A DNA stretch of 8,315 nucleotides, taken from the NCBI GenBank assembly GCA_948874605.1, contig CAQRXS010000060.1:1-8315 (forward strand), read 5' to 3'. The DNA comes from an uncultured Bacilli bacterium (GTDB lineage Bacteria; Bacillota_I; Bacilli_A; RF39; UBA660). This document shows, piece by piece, positions 1 to 6,042 of the stretch (positions within the stretch are counted from its first letter, which is position 1; every line of letters begins with the position of its first letter). The translations under genes were made by a program, and so were the position numbers. The notes under the pieces were generated by a model that saw nothing but the letters and a program-made list of their open reading frames with translations, did no database searches and was not told the DNA's origin.

Positions 1-946
1 CCTCTCTTACATCTGAACCATCAAATGTAGAATCTTTGCTTTTTAAAATATTATTTTCCTTAGCATAGTCGTTAAATGCTTTAGTAATTCCTGATTTAAA
101 TCCTGTTTCATGAGAACCACCATCACTAGTTTTTACATTATTAACAAAAGATAAGATATTTTCGTTATAACCTTCTTGATATTGTAAGGCAATATCTACT
201 TCTATTCCTTGTTTAATGCCATTAAAGTTTATTACTTTATGTAAAGTGTTTTTTCCTTCATTAATATATTCAACAAAGCTAATTAGTCCATTATCATAGT
301 GATATTTAACATTACGTGAATCTTCTTCATCTTCTATCTCAATAGTTATACCACTAAGTAAGAAAGCACTTTCTTGCATACGTTCATTTATTGTAGTAAA
401 TGAAAAATTAGTTGATTTAAAAATTTCTGGATCTGGTTTAAAAGTTACAGTTGTTCCTGTTTTATTTGTTGAACCTATTTTCTTTAATGGTTCTTTTACA
501 TGACCACCATTATGGAATTTAATTGTATAAATTTGCCCATCTTTATGAATGGTTACATTCATCCATTCGGATAAAGCATTAACTACTGAAGCACCTACTC
601 CATGTAGTCCTCCTGATACTTTATAACTTCCTTCTTCGAATTTACCACCAGCATGTAAAATAGTATAAATTACTTCTGGTGTAGACATTCCACTTTCGTG
701 TTTACCAGTTGGAACTCCACGACCATGATCTTCTACAGAAATTGAACCATCTTTATTCATTGTAATTTTAATATAATCACCATAGCCATTGATACTTTCG
801 TCAATAGCGTTATCTACTATTTCCCATATAAGATGGTGCAGTCCACGTTTGTCAGTTGAACCTATGTACATACCAGGTCTTTTTCTAACAGCCTCTAATC
901 CTTCTAAAATTTTTATTGATGTTTCGTCGTACTTTTTTGTTGTCAT
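1..946 (-). CDS. parE: DNA topoisomerase IV subunit B, N-terminal part (partial)
   Basis: ATPase subunit of topoisomerase IV, which with ParC decatenates daughter chromosomes. The 315 visible residues form the GHKL ATPase domain and the start of the transducer domain. Visible motifs are RPGMYIG (24-30), the Bergerat segment WEIVDNAIDE with the presumed catalytic Glu42 and Mg-binding Asn46, EDHGRGVPTG (72-81), and the ATP-lid GGLHGVGAS (112-120); the transducer stretch ILSFVNN..TSDGGSHETGF (264-283) follows. I call ParE over GyrB because the wording around TDKRGLHHL, the lid and the DGGSHETGFK region matches Firmicute ParE as I remember it. Start ATG at 946 is preceded by GGTGA with six intervening bases. 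The gene runs off the left edge, where parC would be expected. It appears to have its own promoter, downstream of the terminator of the preceding gene. Paralogy with gyrB is the main source of doubt. Confidence 0.93.
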   Translation of the reverse strand, partial: MTTKKYDETSIKILEGLEAVRKRPGMYIGSTDKRGLHHLIWEIVDNAIDESINGYGDYIKITMNKDGSISVEDHGRGVPTGKHESGMSTPEVIYTILHAGGKFEEGSYKVSGGLHGVGASVVNALSEWMNVTIHKDGQIYTIKFHNGGHVKEPLKKIGSTNKTGTTVTFKPDPEIFKSTNFSFTTINERMQESAFLLSGITIEIEDEEDSRNVKYHYDNGLISFVEYINEGKNTLHKVINFNGIKQGIEVDIALQYQEGYNENILSFVNNVKTSDGGSHETGFKSGITKAFNDYAKENNILKSKDSTFDGSDVRE

Positions 947-952
947 TCTTTT

Positions 953-972
953 TCACCATAACTAGTATAGCA
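953..972 (-). promoter_or_regulatory. parE extended -10 promoter and GGTGA ribosome binding site
   Basis: Reading on the minus strand, TGCTATACT (972-964) is an extended -10 element (TG-n-TATACT). No good -35 lies 17 bases upstream, only a T-run, which is tolerable with an extended -10. The predicted start of transcription near 957 leaves a leader of about 11 nt containing GGTGA (957-953), which pairs with the UCACC part of the 16S anti-Shine-Dalgarno. The arrangement matches that of the sirA-like gene base for base in spacing. Confidence 0.55.
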
Positions 973-982
973 AATAAAATTT

Positions 983-1020
983 CAAAAAAAAAGAAATTTG
1001 ACGTTCACTGGTGTCAATTT
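983..1020 (-). terminator. Intrinsic terminator of the 1044-1898 gene
   Basis: On the minus strand AAATTGAC (1020-1013) pairs with GTCAAATTT (1002-994) with one bulged base, around a loop of about 10 nt, and is followed by TTTCTTTTTTTTT. The hairpin lies 24 nt past the stop codon and ahead of the parE promoter, so it separates the two transcription units. The T-run is clear; the stem is A+T-rich and moderate. Confidence 0.6.
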
Positions 1021-1043
1021 TCCCTTTATTTTCAGCCTCTTTA

Positions 1044-1898
1044 TTAAAAATCATCATCACTACTATACATATTACTAAGTGTATCTTTTTCAATGGCTAC
1101 GATTTCTAAAATATCTTTTTTTGTTTCTTTTTTCTCTGTAGAACCTTCATCTAGAGCTTCTATTTCTTTTTGCTCTTCTTTAGTACTATTTTTTGTTCCA
1201 TCTGGAGATTTATTATTTGATGTATTCCTATTATCTTTAATAACTTGATTAATTATAATATTTCTTTTTGATTGATTGTCTTTTTTTGTTTCTGCTTGAA
1301 CTCTCTTCTCTTTTTTTTCTGAAGAATTAGTTTCACTATTTATTTTTTGTTCTTTTTTAGGCGTACTATTTGTTTCTTTTGCTTGATTTTTATCTTGAGT
1401 TTCTTTTTTTATCTTTTGCCTAACTTGAGTATTTTTTTGCGTTTCTTCTGTTTTTTTGATTTCTTCTTTATCTTTTTCTTCTTGAATTTTTTTGAAACTA
1501 ACTATTGCAGTGTCTTCTATCTCATTAATATCTAGTATTTTAACTGGTTTAGATTCTCTTTCTTTTACAGCTCCTGATGTTTTTCTGAACTTTATTTCAT
1601 CTTCGCGCTGAATTTCTTCCTCTAAACTTTTTTTAAAGTCTTCTAGATTTTTAGTTAATACAGGCATTTCAAAAGTTACATCTTCTTTGATATTTTCTAC
1701 TTCTGTTGGTATATCAAAAGTTATGTCTTTAATATCTTCTTCATTTTCTTTTTGGGGACTAGTTCCTTTTTTAGCGTCTCTAATACCAATTATTAATACG
1801 ATAATAAATAGTAATATTAACAAAATAATTGCACCAATTAAAAATGTCTGGAAATAACTATTTTCATATATCTTGTCTATAAGACTAATGATTTTCAT
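1044..1898 (-). CDS. Unrecognised single-pass membrane protein with long charged tail
   Basis: I do not recognise this 284-residue protein. Residues 1-17 are a short N-terminal segment, residues 18-39 are one strongly hydrophobic membrane helix rich in Ile and Leu, and the arginine/lysine-rich RDAKK just after it favours a cytoplasmic C-terminal part by the positive-inside rule. Residues 58-87 are two tandem copies of a 15-residue unit starting D-[IV]-T-F-[DE]-[IM]-P. Residues 85-105 look helical and acidic. Residues 136-265 are low-complexity, Lys/Glu/Gln/Asn/Thr-rich and probably disordered. The last 20 residues (KKDILEIVAIEKDTLSNMYS...) regain mixed composition and end in an acidic DDDF. 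Topology recalls membrane-tethered linkers such as ZipA, but no homology is claimed. Start ATG at 1898 has AGAGGGTG about 5 nt upstream. It lies between yneF and parE, with its own candidate promoter and terminator. Confidence 0.8.
   Translation of the reverse strand: MKIISLIDKIYENSYFQTFLIGAIILLILLFIIVLIIGIRDAKKGTSPQKENEEDIKDITFDIPTEVENIKEDVTFEMPVLTKNLEDFKKSLEEEIQREDEIKFRKTSGAVKERESKPVKILDINEIEDTAIVSFKKIQEEKDKEEIKKTEETQKNTQVRQKIKKETQDKNQAKETNSTPKKEQKINSETNSSEKKEKRVQAETKKDNQSKRNIIINQVIKDNRNTSNNKSPDGTKNSTKEEQKEIEALDEGSTEKKETKKDILEIVAIEKDTLSNMYSSDDDF
1231..1490 (-). repeat. Low-complexity Lys/Glu/Gln-rich coding segment
   Basis: This stretch, on the minus strand A-rich and near-devoid of C, encodes the disordered Lys/Glu/Gln/Asn tail (about residues 137-222) of the membrane protein. 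No exact repeat unit is visible; it is compositional bias. Antisense reading frames here consist of Phe/Leu/Ser-rich strings and are artefacts. Confidence 0.5.
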
Positions 1899-1912
1899 TA
1901 TTACACCCTCTT

Positions 1913-1939
1913 GTTATTCTAATATATTATAAGAATAAC
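1913..1939 (-). promoter_or_regulatory. Inverted repeat spanning the candidate -10 of the membrane protein gene
   Basis: GTTATTCT (1913-1920) and AGAATAAC (1932-1939) are perfect 8-base inverted arms around an 11-base A+T centre. On the minus strand that centre contains TATAAT (1931-1926), 27 bases before the start codon, the distance at which other -10 elements in this window stand. The -35 (TTATAT, 1954-1949) is poor. It could be an operator over the promoter or simply a small hairpin in the leader. Confidence 0.4.
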
Positions 1940-1976
1940 ATAAAATGAATATAATGAACAATATAAAATTAATTAC

Positions 1977-2008
1977 AAAAGAAAAAATAACTTAATTTAA
2001 GTTATTTA
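1977..2008 (-). terminator. Intrinsic terminator of yneF
   Basis: On the minus strand AATAACTTA (2006-1998), loop AAT, TAAGTTATT (1994-1986) is a perfect 9-bp stem followed by a T-rich tail (TTTTCTTTTG). The left arm begins at the yneF stop codon (2008-2006), so stop and terminator overlap. Confidence 0.7.
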
Positions 2009-2215
2009 TCTATATTTATTCATTTGATTCATAATTTGTTTAACTTGTTTTTGAGATGGCTTTCTTCCCATACCACTCATCATTGCTTCTATCATTTTTT
2101 CATTGATTGGTGGATTTTCTTCTAATTGTTTAGTAAAGAATTTCTTAGTTACAAAAAAACCAATAACTAGACCAATAACAAGTCCTATTAAAACATATAA
2201 TATATCACTTAACAT
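2006..2215 (-). CDS. yneF: UPF0154 family small membrane protein YneF
   Basis: A 69-residue protein of the UPF0154/YneF family, conserved across Bacilli; I know of no established function. Residues 4-23 form a Gly-punctuated membrane helix (YVLIGLVIGLVIGFFV), followed by basic KKFFTKQL, the family-typical NPPINEKMIEAMMSGMGRKPSQKQVKQIMNQM (34-65) and a short basic end. The NPPI and MGRKPS motifs and the length are what identify the family. Start ATG at 2215 is preceded by AAAGGAGAGTG with suitable spacing. It follows the sirA-like gene exactly as in B. subtilis (tkt, yneE/sirA, yneF), which supports both assignments. It has its own promoter and terminator here. Confidence 0.93.
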   Translation of the reverse strand: MLSDILYVLIGLVIGLVIGFFVTKKFFTKQLEENPPINEKMIEAMMSGMGRKPSQKQVKQIMNQMNKYR

Positions 2216-2239
2216 TTTTACACTCTCCTTTGTAAGTTT

Positions 2240-2268
2240 ATTTTACTAAATATTAAAAAAAATAACAA
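2240..2268 (-). promoter_or_regulatory. Promoter of yneF
   Basis: On the minus strand TTGTTA (2268-2263), a 17-base spacer beginning with eight T residues, then TAAAAT (2245-2240). The start of transcription would fall near 2233, giving a leader of about 18 nt that includes AAGGAGAGTG. Confidence 0.5.
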
Positions 2269-2272
2269 GGTC

Positions 2273-2686
2273 CTATGCAAGTTCTTCTAACCAAAAATAA
2301 TCTTTATTAATAAAATCACATACAAAAATATTATCTTTTTTAGTTATAGTTTTTAAAAAAGTTGGAATATTTTTAGTACTTTTTATATAGAGATAACTTT
2401 GATTAATTATTAATTTTGATTTTTCATCTGTGTAATAATCATTAATTATGTGTGTATTATTTACTTTGGTGTATGTATATTTGTTTTTATAATATTCAAA
2501 GATATTATTATCTAGATATTCTTTATTAAAGGTATCACGAAGTTGATAAAAAAATGTATAATAATATCCTAATTCCTCTTGTTTTAAATAATATATATTT
2601 TCTATTGCTTTATATAAGTTATATGGATTATTTTTGGTTAGTTCTGAATAGTTTTTCTTAATTTTAAATAAATAAAATGTTCTCAT
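2273..2686 (-). CDS. sirA: SirA-like inhibitor of DnaA (YneE family)
   Basis: Likely homologue of B. subtilis SirA (YneE), which binds domain I of the initiator DnaA and blocks new rounds of replication when cells commit to sporulation. The 137 residues compare with 148 in B. subtilis. From memory, the N-terminus (MRTFYLFKIKKNY, then an aromatic-rich helix) parallels MERHYYTYLIKEEF, and the C-terminal FVCDFINKDYFWLEEL (121-136) parallels FLAMDFNSKRYGWLNP. It is a soluble, Tyr/Asn-rich protein with no signal peptide or membrane segment. Position between tkt and yneF is the same as in B. subtilis, the strongest single argument. The ATG at 2686 follows GGTGA (2697-2693) by six bases. An exact Spo0A box lies just upstream. 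Sequence similarity is low, so the call depends on synteny plus the end motifs. Confidence 0.75.
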   Translation of the reverse strand: MRTFYLFKIKKNYSELTKNNPYNLYKAIENIYYLKQEELGYYYTFFYQLRDTFNKEYLDNNIFEYYKNKYTYTKVNNTHIINDYYTDEKSKLIINQSYLYIKSTKNIPTFLKTITKKDNIFVCDFINKDYFWLEELA

Positions 2687-2691
2687 AAAAA

Positions 2692-2724
2692 ATCACCATA
2701 GTTATTATATCTAACTATAGTGAT
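2692..2724 (-). terminator. tkt terminator hairpin, overlapping the sirA-like -10 and RBS
   Basis: ATCACCATAGTTA (2692-2704) and TAACTATAGTGAT (2712-2724) are 13-base inverted arms with one mismatch, which in minus-strand RNA is a G-U pair. The transcript hairpin is followed directly by six U residues (2691-2687) and then the sirA-like ATG. It begins 15 nt past the tkt stop, so it should terminate tkt. The 3' arm contains GGTGA, the ribosome binding site of the next gene, so any tkt read-through RNA would hide it. Confidence 0.8.
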
Positions 2725-2737
2725 ATATTTTGTCGAA
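2704..2737 (-). promoter_or_regulatory. Spo0A-type promoter of the sirA-like gene
   Basis: TGTCGAA (2731-2737, read on the plus strand) exactly matches the Spo0A box TGNCGAA, here in a TTTTGTCGAAAT setting. On the minus strand it overlaps TCGACA (2736-2731), a -35-like hexamer 21 bases upstream of a perfect -10 TATAAT (2709-2704). Over-long spacing with Spo0A bound at -35 is the known design of the B. subtilis spoIIG promoter (22 bases). The box would sit at about -34 to -40. Predicted RNA starts near 2697, at the GGTGA, without the left arm of the hairpin. Confidence 0.6.
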
Positions 2738-2738
2738 A

Positions 2739-4724
2739 TCAATTGTTTTTTATTTTAGATTCTATTTTACTTAAAATTGTCTCATAATCAAATTTTACTC
2801 GTTCTAATACGTCTTCTTTATGACCACTATAACCGAATGTGTCTATTCCGATTGCACATCCTTTTGATGCAAAACGATACCATGGAAGTGTACTTGAAGC
2901 TTCTATTGTAAATACTTTAGATGTTTCTGGTATAATGCTATTTTGATATTCTTCTGATTGAGATAAGAATAAATCAACAGATGGCATCGAAACTACTCTG
3001 GTATCTATTCCTTTTGAACGAAGTTCTTCACTTATTAAATAAGTTGTTGTTAAATCAATACCTGTACTAACTAAAACCGCATCAAGCTTTCTTATTTCTT
3101 TTCTAACAATGTATGCTCCTTGACGTACTTTTTCACCACTTGTTCCGTCTAAAATATGTGCTTCTTCTTTTGATAGAACAATACTTACTGGCTTTTTGTT
3201 ATTGATAATATAATCCCAGCAGCCGATAACTTCGTTAATATCTGCTGGTCTAAAAACAGTCATGTTTGGGATAGTTCTTAACATAGCCAGTTGTTCTATC
3301 GGCTCATGTGTTGGTCCATCTTCACCAACTGATACTGAATCATGAGTAAAAATATATGTAATTGGAAGATTCATCATAGCTGTCATACGCATTGCTGGCT
3401 TTAAATAATCAGAGAATGCTAGGAATGTAGAACCAAATGTTCTTAGTCCGCTTAGTGCCATTCCGTTAAGAATTGATGCCATAGCATGTTCTCTTACTCC
3501 AAAAAGAATATTTCTTCCAACTTTATTTTTTCTACTAAATTCAATATCTTTATATAAAGCTGTGTGACAAGAAGATGAAAGATCAGCACTTCCTCCTAAA
3601 AAGAATTTTGTACGATCACTAACAATATTCATAATCTTAGAATTTGATTCACGAAGTTCTTCATTATAATCACTTTGTATTTTAAAACTAGAGCTGCTAA
3701 ATTTTATGCCATCATTACCTGTTTCTATAAAATCAAGTACTTTATTAAATGCTGTATCTCCATAAGTTTTTTTTAAGTCATTAAAATATTTTTTCCAACC
3801 ATTATAGTTTTCTTTCATACGACTATTTATTGACTGTCGTACAAATTTTACAGCATTTTCAGTTATTTCCATTGTGTTAGTGCTTATATTATATTTTTTT
3901 CGAACATTATTCATGTCATCTTTGCTTAATGGTTTTCCATGAACCAAGTTTTCTCCTTCATGAAATGATCCGCGACCAATTATTGTTTTTATTTCAATTA
4001 GTGTTGGTTTTCTATTAACTTTTGCTCTTTCAATAGCTTTGTCAATTTCTCTAGTATCATTTCCTTCACCAACGTAGTCAACTTCCCATCCAATATTCAT
4101 AAATTTTTGTAAAATATTTTCGCTGAATGCTCCGTTTAATTTACCATCTAATGTGACATCATTTGAATCATATAGAACAATTAAGTTGTCTAACGCCAAA
4201 TGTCCTGCTAGTGAAGCAGCTTCTTGCGCAACACCTTCCATTAGGTCTCCATCTGAACAAAGACAGTATACATAATAATCAATTACTTTTTGTTTTGGAA
4301 TTTCTTCTTCTACTAATGCACCTAGGTATTTTCCAGCCATGGCCATTCCTACAGCGTTTGCAAATCCTTGACCTAATGGACCTGTTGAAACTTCAACTCC
4401 TGGTGTAACTTTGTATTCTGGATGACCTGGTGTTTTAGAACCAATGCGACGAAAATCAACTAAGTCGTCAATTGAAATATCATAACCAGCCATAAAAAGC
4501 ATTGCATAAAGTAAAGCAGAACCATGACCCGCAGACATTACAAAGCGATCACGGTTTGGCCACGTTGGATCTTTAGGATTGATTTTCAAGTGATTAGTAT
4601 ATAAAGAATAGATTATTGGAGCCGCCCCAAGACATATTCCTGGATGACCACTCTTTGCATATGAAATCATGTCTAAACTAAGTATTCTTAAACTATTTAG
4701 TGAATGAACTAAATCAGGATTCAT
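2739..4724 (-). CDS. tkt: Transketolase
   Basis: Thiamine-diphosphate enzyme of the non-oxidative pentose phosphate pathway, moving two-carbon ketol units between sugar phosphates in the cytosol. All 661 residues, the usual length, are present. Visible motifs: AGHGSALLY (65-73, His67), GHPE (100-103), STGPLGQG (113-120), the ThDP/Mg segment SDGDLMEG...YDSND (157-189), VHGKPLS with His262, Arg358 and GGSADL (377-382) in the sugar-phosphate site, GVREHAM with catalytic Glu412, and HDSVSVGEDGPTHEP with His473. Deviations: SDG replaces the usual GDG, and the LSRQ motif whose Arg binds substrate phosphate reads LSKE (518-521). ATG at 4724 has AGGAGAG seven bases upstream; stop is TGA, evidence for the standard bacterial code. 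It has its own promoter and the 2692-2724 terminator. Confidence 0.97.
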   Translation of the reverse strand: MNPDLVHSLNSLRILSLDMISYAKSGHPGICLGAAPIIYSLYTNHLKINPKDPTWPNRDRFVMSAGHGSALLYAMLFMAGYDISIDDLVDFRRIGSKTPGHPEYKVTPGVEVSTGPLGQGFANAVGMAMAGKYLGALVEEEIPKQKVIDYYVYCLCSDGDLMEGVAQEAASLAGHLALDNLIVLYDSNDVTLDGKLNGAFSENILQKFMNIGWEVDYVGEGNDTREIDKAIERAKVNRKPTLIEIKTIIGRGSFHEGENLVHGKPLSKDDMNNVRKKYNISTNTMEITENAVKFVRQSINSRMKENYNGWKKYFNDLKKTYGDTAFNKVLDFIETGNDGIKFSSSSFKIQSDYNEELRESNSKIMNIVSDRTKFFLGGSADLSSSCHTALYKDIEFSRKNKVGRNILFGVREHAMASILNGMALSGLRTFGSTFLAFSDYLKPAMRMTAMMNLPITYIFTHDSVSVGEDGPTHEPIEQLAMLRTIPNMTVFRPADINEVIGCWDYIINNKKPVSIVLSKEEAHILDGTSGEKVRQGAYIVRKEIRKLDAVLVSTGIDLTTTYLISEELRSKGIDTRVVSMPSVDLFLSQSEEYQNSIIPETSKVFTIEASSTLPWYRFASKGCAIGIDTFGYSGHKEDVLERVKFDYETILSKIESKIKNN

Positions 4725-4731
4725 ATCATCA

Positions 4732-4775
4732 CTCTCCTACTTTAATAATTATACCAATTTTTAATAATTAGTAAA
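4732..4775 (-). promoter_or_regulatory. Promoter and RBS of tkt
   Basis: On the minus strand TTTACT (4775-4770), 16-base spacer, TATAAT (4753-4748) with a TG one base upstream (TGGTATAAT), i.e. an extended -10. AGGAGAG (4738-4732) is the ribosome binding site. Predicted leader is about 16-18 nt. Confidence 0.65.
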
Positions 4776-4796
4776 TAGATTTAGTTCTTATTTATA

Positions 4797-4824
4797 CAAA
4801 GAAAAAATTCCTAATTAAAGGAAT
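4797..4824 (-). terminator. Intrinsic terminator of the glycosyltransferase gene
   Basis: On the minus strand ATTCCT (4824-4819), loop TTAATT, AGGAAT (4812-4807), then TTTTTC TTTG. It starts seven bases past the TAA stop at 4831-4833 and precedes the tkt promoter. Confidence 0.75.
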
Positions 4825-4830
4825 ATTCTC

Positions 4831-5964
4831 TTATTTTAAATGCTGTAAAGCTATTTTATATAGTTTTTCCATTGCTTTGTCATTATGATTTTTTGACATA
4901 TTCTTTTTCATTTCCTCAATAATCATTGGATTATCAGAAATCTTTTTTATAAATTTGTTAAACATAAATGCAGTTCTAAATCTACGGCCATATCCATTTT
5001 TAACAAAGTATTTATAATTTGCTACTTCTTGTCCGCCACTACAATTAATCATTATGATTGGTTTTTTATAATATAAACTTTCTGTTGATTGTGCTCCACC
5101 CGGTTTTGATACAACAAAATCACATATTTGTAAAAGCTCTGGAACATTATTTACGAATCCAAGGGTTTTGATGTTTTTTGCTTTATATTCAGAAATCCAT
5201 TTATCGACTTTTTCTTTTGATTTTTGGTTTTTACCAGCAACATATATAAAATCAATATTTAAATCACTTTTTATTATCTTTCTAATATAAGGAAGAGACA
5301 ACGTTCCACCATTTCCTCCACCGCCAAAGAATAGACATATTGGTTTTGTTCCATCAAAGCCATATTTTTTTATAGATTTTTCAACATTAAAATCACTGCT
5401 AGTTATTGGATTTATAGGTATACCAATAGCTTTAATTTTACTTTTTTCGACACCTTTTTTTACTAAATTATTAACTTCGTCTTTGTCTCCAACAACTATG
5501 GCTTGTTCTCTTTTGTATCCTTTTAACCATAAAGAATGAGCTTCATAATCAGTTACTACTGTAATAAGTTTAGACTTTATAATACCTTTGCGATTATAAT
5601 AATCAATTAGGCTACTACCAAAGAAATGAGTTGATATAGTTAAGTCTGGATTAAAATCAGTAATTATTTTTTTCATTTTCTTATTTTTAAATAAACTCAT
5701 ACTTGTTTTATTTGCAATGGCAGCACTTAATTTTGTATCAAATAAGTTATAAATGAATGACCAGCCAGTAGGAAACTTAAGTAAAAAAAAGTCAGTAACC
5801 TTTTGACTAATATTTCCTATAATAGGTGTTGAATACTTTAGCAAGTCAATTGCTAATATTTCAAATTCTGGATTTTGTTCTCTAAAATAACTTTCAATAT
5901 ATTCAGCAATAGCTCTATGTCCATTACCATACATAGCATAAGTTAATAAAATTCTTTTTTTCAT
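4831..5964 (-). CDS. Glycolipid glycosyltransferase, UgtP/MGDG-synthase type (GT28)
   Basis: Probable diacylglycerol glycosyltransferase of the MGDG-synthase/UgtP group (GT28, GT-B fold), peripheral on the inner face of the membrane, using a UDP-sugar to make glycolipids such as the lipoteichoic acid anchor. In order over 377 residues: YGNGHRAIAEYI (12-23) is the N-terminal glycine loop with the family His16; PDLTISTHFF (106-115); VVTDYEAHSLWL (136-147), the T-D-x-x-x-H-x-x-W signature; the GGGGNGG loop (214-220) opening the C-terminal half; GFVNNVPELLQICDFVVSKPGG (269-290); and ESLYYKKPIIM...GGQEVANYKY, the donor-sugar region. No membrane segment is present. The sugar and acceptor cannot be told from sequence, and a MurG-like role is unlikely given the MGDG-type N-domain. 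ATG at 5964 has AAGAGG upstream. Between the SOS gene and tkt it occupies the place of yneB-ynzC in B. subtilis. Confidence 0.88.
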   Translation of the reverse strand: MKKRILLTYAMYGNGHRAIAEYIESYFREQNPEFEILAIDLLKYSTPIIGNISQKVTDFFLLKFPTGWSFIYNLFDTKLSAAIANKTSMSLFKNKKMKKIITDFNPDLTISTHFFGSSLIDYYNRKGIIKSKLITVVTDYEAHSLWLKGYKREQAIVVGDKDEVNNLVKKGVEKSKIKAIGIPINPITSSDFNVEKSIKKYGFDGTKPICLFFGGGGNGGTLSLPYIRKIIKSDLNIDFIYVAGKNQKSKEKVDKWISEYKAKNIKTLGFVNNVPELLQICDFVVSKPGGAQSTESLYYKKPIIMINCSGGQEVANYKYFVKNGYGRRFRTAFMFNKFIKKISDNPMIIEEMKKNMSKNHNDKAMEKLYKIALQHLK

Positions 5965-5974
5965 AGAATATCAA

Positions 5975-6014
5975 CCTCTTAGGAAAATTATACACTATAA
6001 TTTAATAATTTAAA
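5975..6014 (-). promoter_or_regulatory. Promoter and RBS of the glycosyltransferase gene
   Basis: On the minus strand TTTAAA (6014-6009), 16-base spacer, TATAAT (5992-5987), then AAGAGG (5980-5975) as ribosome binding site. The -10 is perfect and the -35 weak (4 of 6). Confidence 0.5.
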
Positions 6015-6017
6015 ACT

Positions 6018-6042
6018 AAAAAAATATCAGAACACTGATATT
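6018..6042 (-). terminator. Intrinsic terminator of the 44-residue membrane gene
   Basis: On the minus strand AATATCAG (6042-6035), tetraloop TGTT, CTGATATT (6030-6023), followed by T residues to 6018. The left arm overlaps the TAA stop (6043-6041). With the promoter at 6201-6229 this makes the small gene a complete monocistronic unit of about 180 nt. Confidence 0.85.

Noticed and set aside
1..946. Left-edge gene as gyrB
   Set aside because: Motif wording and position next to yneF/tkt fit parE better, though the two families are close and the C-terminal part is not visible.
1012..1017. TTGACA on the minus strand as a parE -35
   Set aside because: It lies 42 bases from the TATACT -10 and is part of the terminator stem.
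1347..1535. Plus-strand open frame, Phe-rich, opposite the charged tail
   Set aside because: Antisense of the Lys/Glu-rich low-complexity segment; no ribosome binding site and composition is a mirror artefact.
2739..2741. UGA recoded as tryptophan (Mycoplasma code)
   Set aside because: TGA ends transketolase at the usual family length, Trp is encoded by TGG, and no frame is interrupted by in-frame TGA.
4163..4408. Plus-strand open frame inside transketolase
   Set aside because: Lies opposite a strongly conserved catalytic region of tkt; Leu-rich translation without motif or ribosome site.
5446..5452. A second exact Spo0A box sequence (TTCGACA)
   Set aside because: It is inside the glycosyltransferase coding region, far from any start; about one chance hit per window of this composition is expected, which also cautions against over-reading the sirA-side box.
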